A stretch of 64,000 nt of DNA, taken from NCBI GenBank assembly GCA_041984885.1, contig JBHIXH010000008.1:1-64000 (forward strand). The letters are read 5' to 3'. The stretch is from UBA4486 sp041984885. GTDB taxonomy: Bacteria > Pseudomonadota > Gammaproteobacteria > Eutrophobiales > Eutrophobiaceae. A program made the translations under genes and the position numbers. Shown here one piece after another: positions 1-7,790 of the stretch (its first letter is position 1; each line of letters opens with the position of its first letter). Below the pieces are notes generated by a model. The model saw only the letters and a program-made list of their open reading frames with translations. It was not told the origin of the DNA and ran no database searches.

Positions 1-17
1 GTAGAAAAGTTGACCGT

Positions 18-728
18 TTGTCGGGTCCGTCTCCCGGCCTGACTGGCAAACCGTATCAATGCGGCTTATGTTTGGGCCGACCGAATAGCAATCAGCTTGT
101 TTGCCAGGCCTGTTTCGATGATCTTTCGCCGGTCGACCACTTCTGTTACCGCTGCGCCCGGCCTCTCACGGGCGGCGACGTCTGCGGTAACTGTTTAACC
201 AGACGCAGCCCTGACTGGAAATATATGTACGCGGCGTTTGCTTATACCTATCCCGTCAATGTTTTCGTGCGCGAGATTAAATTTAAAGGGCGATTAAACC
301 GGGCAGCCATGCTCGGCAACCTGTTACAGCCCCGCCTGCAGCAAATCGTGGCCGCCTATGGCAGGCCCGATATGATAGTTCCCGTGCCGCTGCACCCCCT
401 GCGCTTGATGCAACGCGGCTTTAACCAGGCCAATGAATTAATCCGCGTTTGTGCGAAAACACTGGAAATTCCAGTGCAAAATGATGTCTGCTACAGGCAG
501 AAACCGACCCCCGCACAAACATTACTCGACCGAAACTCACGCAAAAGAAATTTACGCGGCGCCTTTGTCGTGAAGTCAAAATTCGTTGAACAAAAAAACA
601 TCGTGGTCTTTGATGACGTCATCACCACTGGGTCGACGACACAGGAACTGACTAAAACACTGGTGCAAGCCGGGGCAAACAGCGTCGCCATCTGGGCGCT
701 GGCGAGACAAACGTTGCGTAACGACTGA
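18..728 (+). CDS. comF: ComF family phosphoribosyltransferase-like protein (5' end may lie outside window)
   Basis: ComF proteins are linked to DNA uptake/competence in several bacteria; the biochemical reaction is unproven. The N-terminus carries four cysteine pairs (C15/C18, C29/C32, C43/C46, C56/C59) that look like zinc-ribbon ligands. A type I phosphoribosyltransferase fold follows, with the PRPP-loop motif VVFDDVITTGST at about residues 196-207 and the family motifs VPVPLHPLR (about 121-129) and RGFNQA. At 236 residues the length is normal. The indicated start is a TTG at base 18; the frame is open to the left edge of the window, so the true start could be further upstream. It converges on gyrB with a 31-bp gap. 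Confidence 0.88.
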   Translation: MSGPSPGLTGKPYQCGLCLGRPNSNQLVCQACFDDLSPVDHFCYRCARPLTGGDVCGNCLTRRSPDWKYMYAAFAYTYPVNVFVREIKFKGRLNRAAMLGNLLQPRLQQIVAAYGRPDMIVPVPLHPLRLMQRGFNQANELIRVCAKTLEIPVQNDVCYRQKPTPAQTLLDRNSRKRNLRGAFVVKSKFVEQKNIVVFDDVITTGSTTQELTKTLVQAGANSVAIWALARQTLRND

Positions 729-759
729 TGCGTCGCCCGCGGCTATTCCGTTGGTAAAT

Positions 760-3165
760 TCAGGTGTCCAGGTTCATCACCGACAATGCGTTGCGCTCGA
801 TAAACTCGCGTCTTGGCTCTACCTGGTCTCCCATCAAGGTCGAGAACACCTCTTCGGCGGCGACGGCGTCTTCGATCTGTACCTGAAGCAATTTGCGTGA
901 AGCCGAATCCATCGTGGTCTCCCACAGCTGGTCCGGGTTCATTTCGCCCAGGCCTTTATAACGCTGCAGGTTCAGGCCCTTGGTCGCGTCTTCTATCAGC
1001 CAGTCAAAGGCCCCTGCCAATGTTTTCAAAGTATGTGAGTACTCACCTCTAGTGATCACAATATCCCCTGTCCATGGCTTCTCCTGGTCCAGGTGTTTCA
1101 GGTCACGATATTCCGCACTGTCAAAAAACTCCTCGTGAAAGATCGTGGTTTTTTCGATGCCATGAGTCGTCATCGTCACGGAAATATTCTTCCGCGCCGG
1201 CTCCTCGTCTGTTTGTTCGACAACGACATCAAACTCGATAGAACTAAAGGCTTGCTGTAACTGCCGTGCATATTCGGCGGCCCACTGTTCGGCCTGCTCG
1301 AGATTGGCCTGCGCAGGCTGCAGCGCCGGCACCCATTGCAACACCGTTAACAGGTTTTCATCGTAGCGCGTCGACAACGCGCGTTTGGCCGCATTCATTT
1401 TACGATAAAGCTGGCCAAATTCGCCTAATTCGTCTTTTTCCAGCCTGTTTTCGCCCGCTACTGAACTAAAAACGGTATCTTCCAGGCTAATTTCGAGCAA
1501 AAACGCCTCTTTTGCGACGTCATCGTTCAAATATCGCTCCTGTTTGCCCTTTTTTACCTTGTAAAGCGGTGGTTGTGCGATATAAACATGGCCATTTTCG
1601 ATTAATTCCGGCATTTGTCGGAAAAAGAACGTTAACAATAGTGTGCGTATGTGGGAGCCGTCGACATCGGCGTCTGTCATGATGATGATGCGGTGATAGC
1701 GCAGTTTCGACAGGTCAAATTCGTCACGACCAATACCGCAGCCGAGCGCCGTGATCAATGTGCCGACCTCGGCCGACGACAGCATCTTGTCAAAGCGGGC
1801 TTTTTCTACATTCAGTATTTTGCCTTTCAGCGGCAGAATCGCTTGATTCTTACGGTCACGGCCCTGTTTTGCCGATCCGCCAGCGGAATCACCCTCGACG
1901 AGAAACAGCTCTGACAAGGCCGGATCCTTCTCCTGGCAATCGGCTAGCTTGCCGGGCAGGCCGGCGACGTCCAGCGCCGTTTTGCGGCGGGTCAGCTCAC
2001 GGGCCTTCCTCGCCGCCTCGCGCGCCCGTGCGGCCTCAATGATCTTGTCGCAGATCGTGCGCGCATCAGCCGGGTTTTCCATCAGGAAATCCTGCAGCTT
2101 TTCACTGACCGAGGAATCGACGACCGATTTGACCTCGCTTGATACCAGCTTGTCTTTCGTTTGCGAGGAAAATTTTGGGTCTGGCACTTTTACCGATAGC
2201 ACGGCGGTCAACCCCTCCCGGATATCGTCGCCGGTGACCTGGACTTTCGCCTTTAACAACAGGCCCTGTTTTTCCAGGTAGTTGTTGAAACTGCGCGTTA
2301 ACGCACCACGAAATCCAGCCAGATGCGTACCCCCATCACGTTGCGGAATATTATTCGTAAAACAGAAGATGTTCTCCTGGTAGGAATCATTCCACTGCAT
2401 CGCCAACTGGACCGTGATGTCGTCCTTCATTGCGTCGATTTCGATGACGTTTTCATGTAGCGGCAGCTTGTTTTTATTCAGATGCTTGACGAACGCCGCG
2501 ATACCGCCCTGGTATTCAAACCGGTTATTTTTGCCACTGCGCTCATCGGTCAGCTGGATACAGATGCCCGAATTCAGGAAAGACAGTTCTCGCAGGCGTT
2601 TCGCCAGGATGTCATAGTGAAACTCGATGTTTTTGAAGACTTCCTCGCTAGGCTTGAAATGGATCTCGGTGCCGGTCGTCGCGGTCGCTTCTCCCTGTTT
2701 GAGCGGCGCCAGCGGCTTGCCCTGCGCATACGTTTGCGTATAAACAAACCCGTTTCTCGAGATTTTCAGGTCGAGCCGATCCGACAACGCGTTGACAACA
2801 GAGACGCCGACACCGTGCAGGCCGCCAGAGACCTTGTACGAATTATCATCAAATTTGCCGCCCGCATGCAGCACCGTCATGATGACCTCGGCCGCCGACT
2901 TGCCCTCTTCGTGCTGATCGACCGGGATACCACGTCCGTCGTCGGTAACGGATATCGATTCGTCCCGGTGGATGGTGACTGAAATGTTGTTACAGTGTCC
3001 GGCCAACGCCTCATCGATACTGTTATCGACGACCTCAAACACCATATGGTGCAGGCCGGTGCCATCCTCGGTATCGCCTATGTACATGCCGGGCCGCCGT
3101 CTCACCGCATCCAGCCCTTTTAATACCTTGATCTTACTGCCGTCGTATTCGTTTGCTTCGCTCAT
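760..3165 (-). CDS. gyrB: DNA gyrase subunit B
   Basis: ATPase subunit of the type II topoisomerase that introduces negative supercoils; it works as A2B2 with GyrA, which is not in the window. The 801-residue protein is full length. It has the GHKL ATPase domain (DNSIDEA at 47-53, GGLHGVG at 114-120), the TOPRIM signature EGDSAGGSA at 424-432 and the metal-binding DADVDGSH at 498-505, plus the long insert in the C-terminal half typical of gram-negative GyrB (ending QRYKGLGEMN...). It is last in the dnaN-recF-gyrB run, 10 bp after the recF stop. Start ATG at 3165 gives the usual MSEANEYD-type beginning. Confidence 0.99.
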   Translation of the reverse strand: MSEANEYDGSKIKVLKGLDAVRRRPGMYIGDTEDGTGLHHMVFEVVDNSIDEALAGHCNNISVTIHRDESISVTDDGRGIPVDQHEEGKSAAEVIMTVLHAGGKFDDNSYKVSGGLHGVGVSVVNALSDRLDLKISRNGFVYTQTYAQGKPLAPLKQGEATATTGTEIHFKPSEEVFKNIEFHYDILAKRLRELSFLNSGICIQLTDERSGKNNRFEYQGGIAAFVKHLNKNKLPLHENVIEIDAMKDDITVQLAMQWNDSYQENIFCFTNNIPQRDGGTHLAGFRGALTRSFNNYLEKQGLLLKAKVQVTGDDIREGLTAVLSVKVPDPKFSSQTKDKLVSSEVKSVVDSSVSEKLQDFLMENPADARTICDKIIEAARAREAARKARELTRRKTALDVAGLPGKLADCQEKDPALSELFLVEGDSAGGSAKQGRDRKNQAILPLKGKILNVEKARFDKMLSSAEVGTLITALGCGIGRDEFDLSKLRYHRIIIMTDADVDGSHIRTLLLTFFFRQMPELIENGHVYIAQPPLYKVKKGKQERYLNDDVAKEAFLLEISLEDTVFSSVAGENRLEKDELGEFGQLYRKMNAAKRALSTRYDENLLTVLQWVPALQPAQANLEQAEQWAAEYARQLQQAFSSIEFDVVVEQTDEEPARKNISVTMTTHGIEKTTIFHEEFFDSAEYRDLKHLDQEKPWTGDIVITRGEYSHTLKTLAGAFDWLIEDATKGLNLQRYKGLGEMNPDQLWETTMDSASRKLLQVQIEDAVAAEEVFSTLMGDQVEPRREFIERNALSVMNLDT

Positions 3166-3175
3166 ACTTTTCCTG

Positions 3176-4240
3176 CTAATGGTAATGTTCTACCGCTCCT
3201 TGTTTCACGTGAAACAGGGCCGCGCAATAATCCTGCATTTGTTTGTCTGTGCTCGTGATAAAACTTTGCGCCTCGAGCTCAGCGAGCCGTTTCGAGACGG
3301 TTGTGCGTGCTGTTTGATCCAACTCGGCAAAGACATCGTCTATTAAAATGACCGGGCGCTTGTGCGTAATCTCCTTGATCAGCGCCGCCTGGGCCAGCAG
3401 CAGTGCCACCATGTACAACTTCGCCTGACCGCGAGACAGCGTTTTGACCGCATAATCTTGCTGGAAATAATAATTCACATCGGCCCGGTGCGGTCCTGCC
3501 CGGGTATAGCCGAACTGCCGATCCGTGTCTCGCTCGTTGACCAGTATTTGTTGTAACGGCTGCCCGGTTTTCCAACCCGCCCGGTAGCGGATGTCGCAAC
3601 TGCCCTCGATCAATTTCGACAATTGTTCGTCAAAAATCTGCTGTAGCCGAGAGACGATGCTCGTACAGTAGGCCTCAATTTTCTCGGCGGCCTCCGACAT
3701 TGCCTGCTCCCACGGCTGAAATTCGGCGGGCGATGCGGTCGTGCGTAATAATTGATTCCTCTGCCGCAGCGCCTTCTGATATTGCGCCAAGACTCGCAAA
3801 TAGTCCGGTTCCACGTGGAACAATGTCCAATCGAGCCAGCGTCGTTTTTCGCGCGGGCATTCTCCGAGCAGCCCCTGACTCTCTGGCGTCAGCACCAGGA
3901 TCGGCAGATTTCTCGCCTGGTCCGAGACTTTCTTGATCTCCTCGCCGGCAAATTTAATGCGTGTCTGCCTGGCCTCTCGTTCAATGCCAGAACTGAGCGG
4001 TTCGGCCGAATCGTTCAACAGGTTCGCCGTCACCTGCATACTCTGCTGACCGCGCCGAATGATATCGTTCAAACGATGGGTTCGAAACGATCGGGCGCGT
4101 GACAATAAATTAACCGCCTCCAGCAACGAAGTCTTGCCGCTGCCGTTGTCACCAAAGACCAGGTTAAGGCCTGGCTGAGCGACAAGATCGACCTCGGTAA
4201 ATGAGCGGACATTTTTAAGGGCAATAGTTTGAAACTGCAT
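3176..4240 (-). CDS. recF: DNA replication/repair protein RecF
   Basis: SMC-like ABC ATPase that, with RecO and RecR, loads RecA at single-strand gaps. At 354 residues it is of normal length. Walker A is GDNGSGKTS at 30-38; the ABC signature SRGQAKL and Walker B VILIDDVFAELD are in the C-terminal third. It starts 8 bp after the dnaN stop and ends 10 bp before gyrB, so the three are likely cotranscribed. Its reading frame embeds two ParB-binding-like palindromes; their codons give the residues LFHVKQ near the C-terminus and FHVE mid-protein, which fit without disturbing the fold. Confidence 0.98.
   Translation of the reverse strand: MQFQTIALKNVRSFTEVDLVAQPGLNLVFGDNGSGKTSLLEAVNLLSRARSFRTHRLNDIIRRGQQSMQVTANLLNDSAEPLSSGIEREARQTRIKFAGEEIKKVSDQARNLPILVLTPESQGLLGECPREKRRWLDWTLFHVEPDYLRVLAQYQKALRQRNQLLRTTASPAEFQPWEQAMSEAAEKIEAYCTSIVSRLQQIFDEQLSKLIEGSCDIRYRAGWKTGQPLQQILVNERDTDRQFGYTRAGPHRADVNYYFQQDYAVKTLSRGQAKLYMVALLLAQAALIKEITHKRPVILIDDVFAELDQTARTTVSKRLAELEAQSFITSTDKQMQDYCAALFHVKQGAVEHYH
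3201..3216. other. parS: parS centromere site (perfect 16-bp palindrome)
   Basis: The sequence TGTTTCACGTGAAACA is an exact match to the canonical chromosomal parS bound by ParB. It lies inside the 3' end of recF, about 2.2 kb from the likely oriC, which is the expected placement for a centromere site. parA and parB are not in the window. Confidence 0.9.
3807..3822. other. Degenerate parS-like site
   Basis: GGTTCCACGTGGAACA keeps the CACGTG core and 13 of 16 canonical positions, and is symmetric over the inner 14 bp. It sits in mid-recF about 600 bp from the perfect site. The symmetric C/G substitutions flanking the core could still permit ParB binding, but this is inference. Confidence 0.55.
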
Positions 4241-4248
4241 ACAGGCGA

Positions 4249-5349
4249 TTACAGTCGCATCGGCATGACAACATATTTACACGGGCCATCGTCAGCCGGC
4301 AGGATCAGGCAACTGCTGTTTGCGTCCGTCAGCAGGATCTTCACTTTGTCTGTTTTAATTGCCGTGATCGCATCCAGCAGGTACGAAACGTTAAACCCAA
4401 TCTCGATGTTATCCCCCTGGTAGTCGACCGGTATCTCTTCTTCCGCCTCTTCCTGCTCCGGGTTTTGCGCCTGCGCTTTCAGGCTGCCCTGCATCACTTC
4501 TATCCTGACGCCGCGATATTTTTCATTCGACAGTATCGAGGCCCGGGTCAGGCTTTGGCGCAATACTTCTCTGTCCGCCAGCAATTCGTTGTCACTGCCA
4601 CGCGGTATGACGCGTTCATAATCCGGAAATTTGCCATCGATCAATTTGCTGGTAAAACGGATGGAGCCAATATGAAAACGAATGTGGTTGGCACTGACAT
4701 TCACCTGTATCGGCTGCTCGTTGTTATCCAGCAGGCGTACCAGTTCCAGCACACCTTTTCTCGGGATGATGATCTGGGTGGTTTCTTTGACCGAGGTCGG
4801 CACAGCGATTTCCTTCATCGCCAACCTGTGTCCATCAGTGGCAACGGCACGGATCGTATCCGGCCGTAATTCAATCAACAGGCCGTTCAGATAATAGCGA
4901 ACGTCCTGTTGCGCCATGCCAAACATGGTGTCTTCCAACAATGATTTAAATTCATTTTCGTTGACGGAAAAGTTGGTTGGAAACTGGTCGATATCGGTTA
5001 ACGGAAATTCCCTCGCCGGCAATGACGACAAGGCAAACCGGCTTTTGCTGGACTTCACTTGCACGCGATCCTTCGTTGCATCAAATTCCAGCAGAGATGA
5101 ATCCGGCAAGGATTTGCATATATCAAATAATTTTCGCGCCGGGATCGTGATCTGCCCCTCCACCCCCAGGTTGCTTGGTGAGCTCGAAACCAACTCCACT
5201 TCCATATCTGTCGCTGTCAGTTTAAAACCATCTTTATCGGCCTCCAGCATGATGTTCGACAGGATGGGCAGGGATTGGCGACGATCAACGACAGAGATCA
5301 CATCGTGTAAGCCTGGAAGCAAGTCTTCTCTAGATATAGAAAATTTCAT
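4249..5349 (-). CDS. dnaN: DNA polymerase III beta sliding clamp
   Basis: Ring-shaped dimeric clamp that tethers DNA polymerases to DNA and recruits other factors such as Hda, MutS and ligase. At 366 residues it is the standard length, with three repeated clamp domains. The N-terminus MKFSISREDLL and the C-terminal VMPMRL are family hallmarks. It is the first gene of the dnaN-recF-gyrB run and is separated from dnaA by 192 bp of AT-rich origin-like DNA, which is longer than needed for a promoter alone. Confidence 0.99.
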   Translation of the reverse strand: MKFSISREDLLPGLHDVISVVDRRQSLPILSNIMLEADKDGFKLTATDMEVELVSSSPSNLGVEGQITIPARKLFDICKSLPDSSLLEFDATKDRVQVKSSKSRFALSSLPAREFPLTDIDQFPTNFSVNENEFKSLLEDTMFGMAQQDVRYYLNGLLIELRPDTIRAVATDGHRLAMKEIAVPTSVKETTQIIIPRKGVLELVRLLDNNEQPIQVNVSANHIRFHIGSIRFTSKLIDGKFPDYERVIPRGSDNELLADREVLRQSLTRASILSNEKYRGVRIEVMQGSLKAQAQNPEQEEAEEEIPVDYQGDNIEIGFNVSYLLDAITAIKTDKVKILLTDANSSCLILPADDGPCKYVVMPMRL

Positions 5350-5541
5350 ATATAAAACCAGTTGTTATTACTATTAATTATAAACGTATGTGGATAAATC
5401 AATATTTTGTATAAAAAACAATGTGTTAGTAAAATTTTCAAGTCTATTATCCATTTGGATAACCCGGCTTTTGGCTGTGGGTTGATAACGGATAACAACG
5501 GCACTACCAGCAACAGGAATGTTATCCACAAAAGTTCCCCC
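5350..5541. other. oriC: Probable oriC (dnaA-dnaN intergenic)
   Basis: This gap is strikingly AT-rich from about 5350 to 5460 (candidate unwinding element). It contains two exact 9-mer DnaA boxes: TGTGGATAA at 5389-5397 and TTATCCACA at 5522-5530, in opposite orientations. Weaker copies are TTTGGATAA at 5454-5462 (one mismatch) and TTATCCATT at 5447-5455 (two mismatches). Its position between dnaA and dnaN, close to parS and gyrB, fits a chromosomal origin. The rpmH-dnaA gap also has one perfect box, so the functional origin could involve both. Confidence 0.8.
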
Positions 5542-6888
5542 TCATGTTGTCAGGATACGCTCAAGATTGATGTAGTCTTCCTCGATTTTTTGCTCGCTTT
5601 GTCGCAGCTCGTTGATCTTGCGGCAGGCGTGCAGCACGGTTGTGTGATCACGACCGCCAAAGGCATCGCCGATCTCCGGCAGACTATGATTCGTCAATTC
5701 TTTCGCCAGCGCCATTGCGACCTGTCGCGGTCGGGCAATCGATCGACTGCGCCGTTTTGATAACAGGTCAGCGACACGGATCTTGTAGTATTCCGCGATC
5801 GTTTTCTGAATGTTGTCGATCGAGATTTGTTTATCTTGCATCAACAACAGATCTTTTAAAGCTGTTTTTACCAGTTCCATATTAATCGGATTGCCGGTTA
5901 ATCTTGAGTTGGCAATGACGCGATTTAATGCGCCTTCAAGGTCACGGACATTGGAACGAAATCGCTCGGCGATAAAAAACGAGACGTCATCTGTCAGGAC
6001 AACCTGATACTGTTCGGCTTTTTTTCGGATAATGGCGACACGTGTTTCCAGTTCCGGCGGCTCGATGGCCACGGTCAGCCCCCAACCGAAGCGGGATTTT
6101 AATCGTTCTTCGAGTCCGGTGACTTCTTTAGGAAAACGATCGCAGGTGAGCACGATCTGGTGCTGGCCTTCCAACAAGGCATTAAACGTATGGAAAAACT
6201 CTTCTTGCGAACGTTCCTTGCCGGCAAAGAACTGGATATCGTCGATTAACAGCACATCTACAGATCGATAAAACCGCTTGAAGTCATTGATCGCATTATG
6301 CTGCAAGGCGCGCACCATGTCCGCGACAAAGCGTTCAGAGTGCAGGTAGATAATGTTGCTGCCGGGCCGGTCCTGCAAAATGGCGTGACCCAGCGCGTGC
6401 ATTAAATGCGTTTTCCCCAGGCCCACGCCGCCGTATATAAATAGCGGGTTGTACGATTCACCGGGGTTTTCCGCGGCTTGAACCGAGGCAGCCCTGGCCA
6501 ACTGGTTTGATTTTCCCTCGACAAAAGTCTGAAAAGTGAAGTCCAGGTTCAGGTTGGAAGAGTGTTTCGGCCTTTCTTTTTTCGTCTCGGTTTCCGGCTT
6601 TGGCCGAGAGGTTGCGGATGCCTCGTTGCTGGTGTTGGCGGCGATGCGCTGACTGCCAACCTCAATCTTCAATCCGCAGTCTTCACCGATAATCGCCGTC
6701 AAGTGCGTGTGAATGGCGTTGTAGTATTGTTCGTTGACCCAGTCCATAACGAACCGGTTGGGGGCCAGCAAGCGAATATCACCGCCTGACTCAATCGCCT
6801 GTAGCGGCCGTATCCAGGTATTAAACAGTTGTGGTGACAGCTCGCCTTCAAGCTTTTCAAGACATTGTTGCCATGGAGACATCCCCAA
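5542..6888 (-). CDS. dnaA: Chromosomal replication initiator protein DnaA
   Basis: AAA+ ATPase that binds DnaA boxes and melts oriC. The 448-residue protein has an N-terminal DnaB-interaction domain (WQQCLEKL...TWIRPLQA), a low-complexity linker (about 85-115), Walker A GGVGLGKTH at 153-161, Walker B LLIDDIQF and the C-terminal DNA-binding signature GGRDHTTVLHAC. Two starts are possible: a TTG at 6888 with a GAGG seven bases upstream, or an ATG two codons downstream (6882) whose spacing from GAGG is 13 bases. The SD spacing favours the TTG; the family alignment does not separate them. The perfect DnaA box upstream suggests autoregulation. Confidence 0.98.
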   Translation of the reverse strand: MGMSPWQQCLEKLEGELSPQLFNTWIRPLQAIESGGDIRLLAPNRFVMDWVNEQYYNAIHTHLTAIIGEDCGLKIEVGSQRIAANTSNEASATSRPKPETETKKERPKHSSNLNLDFTFQTFVEGKSNQLARAASVQAAENPGESYNPLFIYGGVGLGKTHLMHALGHAILQDRPGSNIIYLHSERFVADMVRALQHNAINDFKRFYRSVDVLLIDDIQFFAGKERSQEEFFHTFNALLEGQHQIVLTCDRFPKEVTGLEERLKSRFGWGLTVAIEPPELETRVAIIRKKAEQYQVVLTDDVSFFIAERFRSNVRDLEGALNRVIANSRLTGNPINMELVKTALKDLLLMQDKQISIDNIQKTIAEYYKIRVADLLSKRRSRSIARPRQVAMALAKELTNHSLPEIGDAFGGRDHTTVLHACRKINELRQSEQKIEEDYINLERILTT

Positions 6889-6967
6889 ATCAGAACCTCA
6901 AAACAAAAAATAATAGAAGGCGTTATGCCGGTGGAAGCAGCCGCAAGTTTAACCTTCCTTGGGAAAG

Positions 6968-6976
6968 TTATCCACA
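6968..6976 (+). promoter_or_regulatory. DnaA box between dnaA and rpmH
   Basis: Exact TTATCCACA about 80 bp upstream of the dnaA start and about 100 bp upstream of rpmH. It could serve as an autoregulatory operator for dnaA or as part of a bipartite origin. Confidence 0.8.
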
Positions 6977-7000
6977 AGGTAAACTGCCTTGAAACGCGCA

Positions 7001-7029
7001 TTGAAATTGGCAGAAGCTGCCAGTAAGAT
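7001..7029 (+). promoter_or_regulatory. Likely sigma-70 promoter for rpmH
   Basis: TTGAAA at 7001-7006 and TAAGAT at 7024-7029 are separated by 17 bp, ending 48 bp before the rpmH ATG. The spacer contains an inverted repeat (TGGCAG at 7008-7013, CTGCCA at 7017-7022) that could be an operator. Confidence 0.6.
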
Positions 7030-7077
7030 AGCCGCCCTTTTAGCTTAAGCAGAAACTATTTTTAAGGTACGGCCACA

Positions 7078-7212
7078 ATGAAAAGACCCTTTCAACCCAG
7101 CAACCTGAAGCGCAAACGTAATCACGGCTTCCGTAGCCGGATGGCAACCAAATCCGGTCAAGCGATCATCAAGGCGCGCCGGGCTAAAGGCCGGAAAAGA
7201 CTGTCGGCTTGA
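7078..7212 (+). CDS. rpmH: 50S ribosomal protein L34
   Basis: 44-residue, very basic protein beginning MKRPFQPSNLKRKRNHGF and ending GRKRLSA, the invariant L34 pattern. It binds 23S rRNA in the large subunit. The ATG at 7078 is preceded by the promoter-like element ending at 7029. It is first in the conserved rpmH-rnpA-yidD-yidC-mnmE block and diverges from dnaA, as in most bacteria. Confidence 0.98.
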   Translation: MKRPFQPSNLKRKRNHGFRSRMATKSGQAIIKARRAKGRKRLSA

Positions 7213-7218
7213 TAACGT

Positions 7219-7581
7219 ATGCAACAGCAGGTCGGTCGACTGTGCCGACAGAATCGACTGGCTGATGCCGCTGACTATCAACGAGTATTTCAATCCGGGA
7301 CAAAAATACGCGATCGTAATTTTCTCGTTCTAGCCCATAAAAACAACAAACTTTACAGCCGGGTAGGCTTGGCCATATCGAAAAAATCCATTGGCTCGGC
7401 GGTAAAGAGAAACCGGGTTAAAAGGATCATCCGTGAACATTTTCGAAGTAATCAGTTTAAAACGCGCGGGCTCGACATTGTTGTTGTGGCCAATCGATCT
7501 ATTCACGCAGCACAAGGGGCGGAGTTGTTCCGGTCATTAAACCATCTCTGGCAACGGTTACCGCAATGCGATCCATGCTGA
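7219..7581 (+). CDS. rnpA: Ribonuclease P protein component
   Basis: Small basic protein cofactor of the RNase P ribozyme, which matures tRNA 5' ends. The 120-residue protein carries the RNR-type signature VKRNRVKRIIREHFR (about residues 63-77) and the N-terminal segment DYQRVFQSGTK that contacts pre-tRNA leaders. It begins 6 bp after the rpmH stop and its last codons overlap yidD by 16 bp, suggesting translational coupling. The RNA component rnpB is not in the window. Confidence 0.97.
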   Translation: MQQQVGRLCRQNRLADAADYQRVFQSGTKIRDRNFLVLAHKNNKLYSRVGLAISKKSIGSAVKRNRVKRIIREHFRSNQFKTRGLDIVVVANRSIHAAQGAELFRSLNHLWQRLPQCDPC

Positions 7582-7790
7582 ATAGCCTGATTCGGTGCTA
7601 TCAATATTGCATCAGTCCGTTTCTGCCCCCGAGTTGTCGCTACTGGCCCACGTGTTCGGAGTACACGCGCCAGGCGATTGAACAACACGGGCCGTTGAAA
7701 GGCGGTATTTTAGGTTTGGCTCGAATCTGTCGTTGTCATCCCCTGCACGCGGGCGGCTATGATCCGGTGCCCGGCGCTAGGGAGCAGTAA
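7566..7790 (+). CDS. yidD: Membrane protein insertion efficiency factor YidD
   Basis: Short membrane-associated protein (74 residues) that assists YidC/Sec-dependent insertion. It shows the family core YQYCISPFLPPSCRYWPTCS with conserved cysteines, then EYTRQAIEQHGPLKGG and a cysteine/histidine-rich RICRCHPLHAGGYDPVP. The ATG at 7566 overlaps rnpA; an in-frame ATG at 7575 is an alternative. Its stop codon is immediately followed by the GTG start of yidC. Confidence 0.96.
   Translation: MRSMLNSLIRCYQYCISPFLPPSCRYWPTCSEYTRQAIEQHGPLKGGILGLARICRCHPLHAGGYDPVPGAREQ

Noticed and set aside
2482..2982. 166-codon open frame on the + strand opposite gyrB
   Set aside because: It is antisense to a highly conserved gene, has no family-like composition, and is explained by codon bias on the opposite strand.
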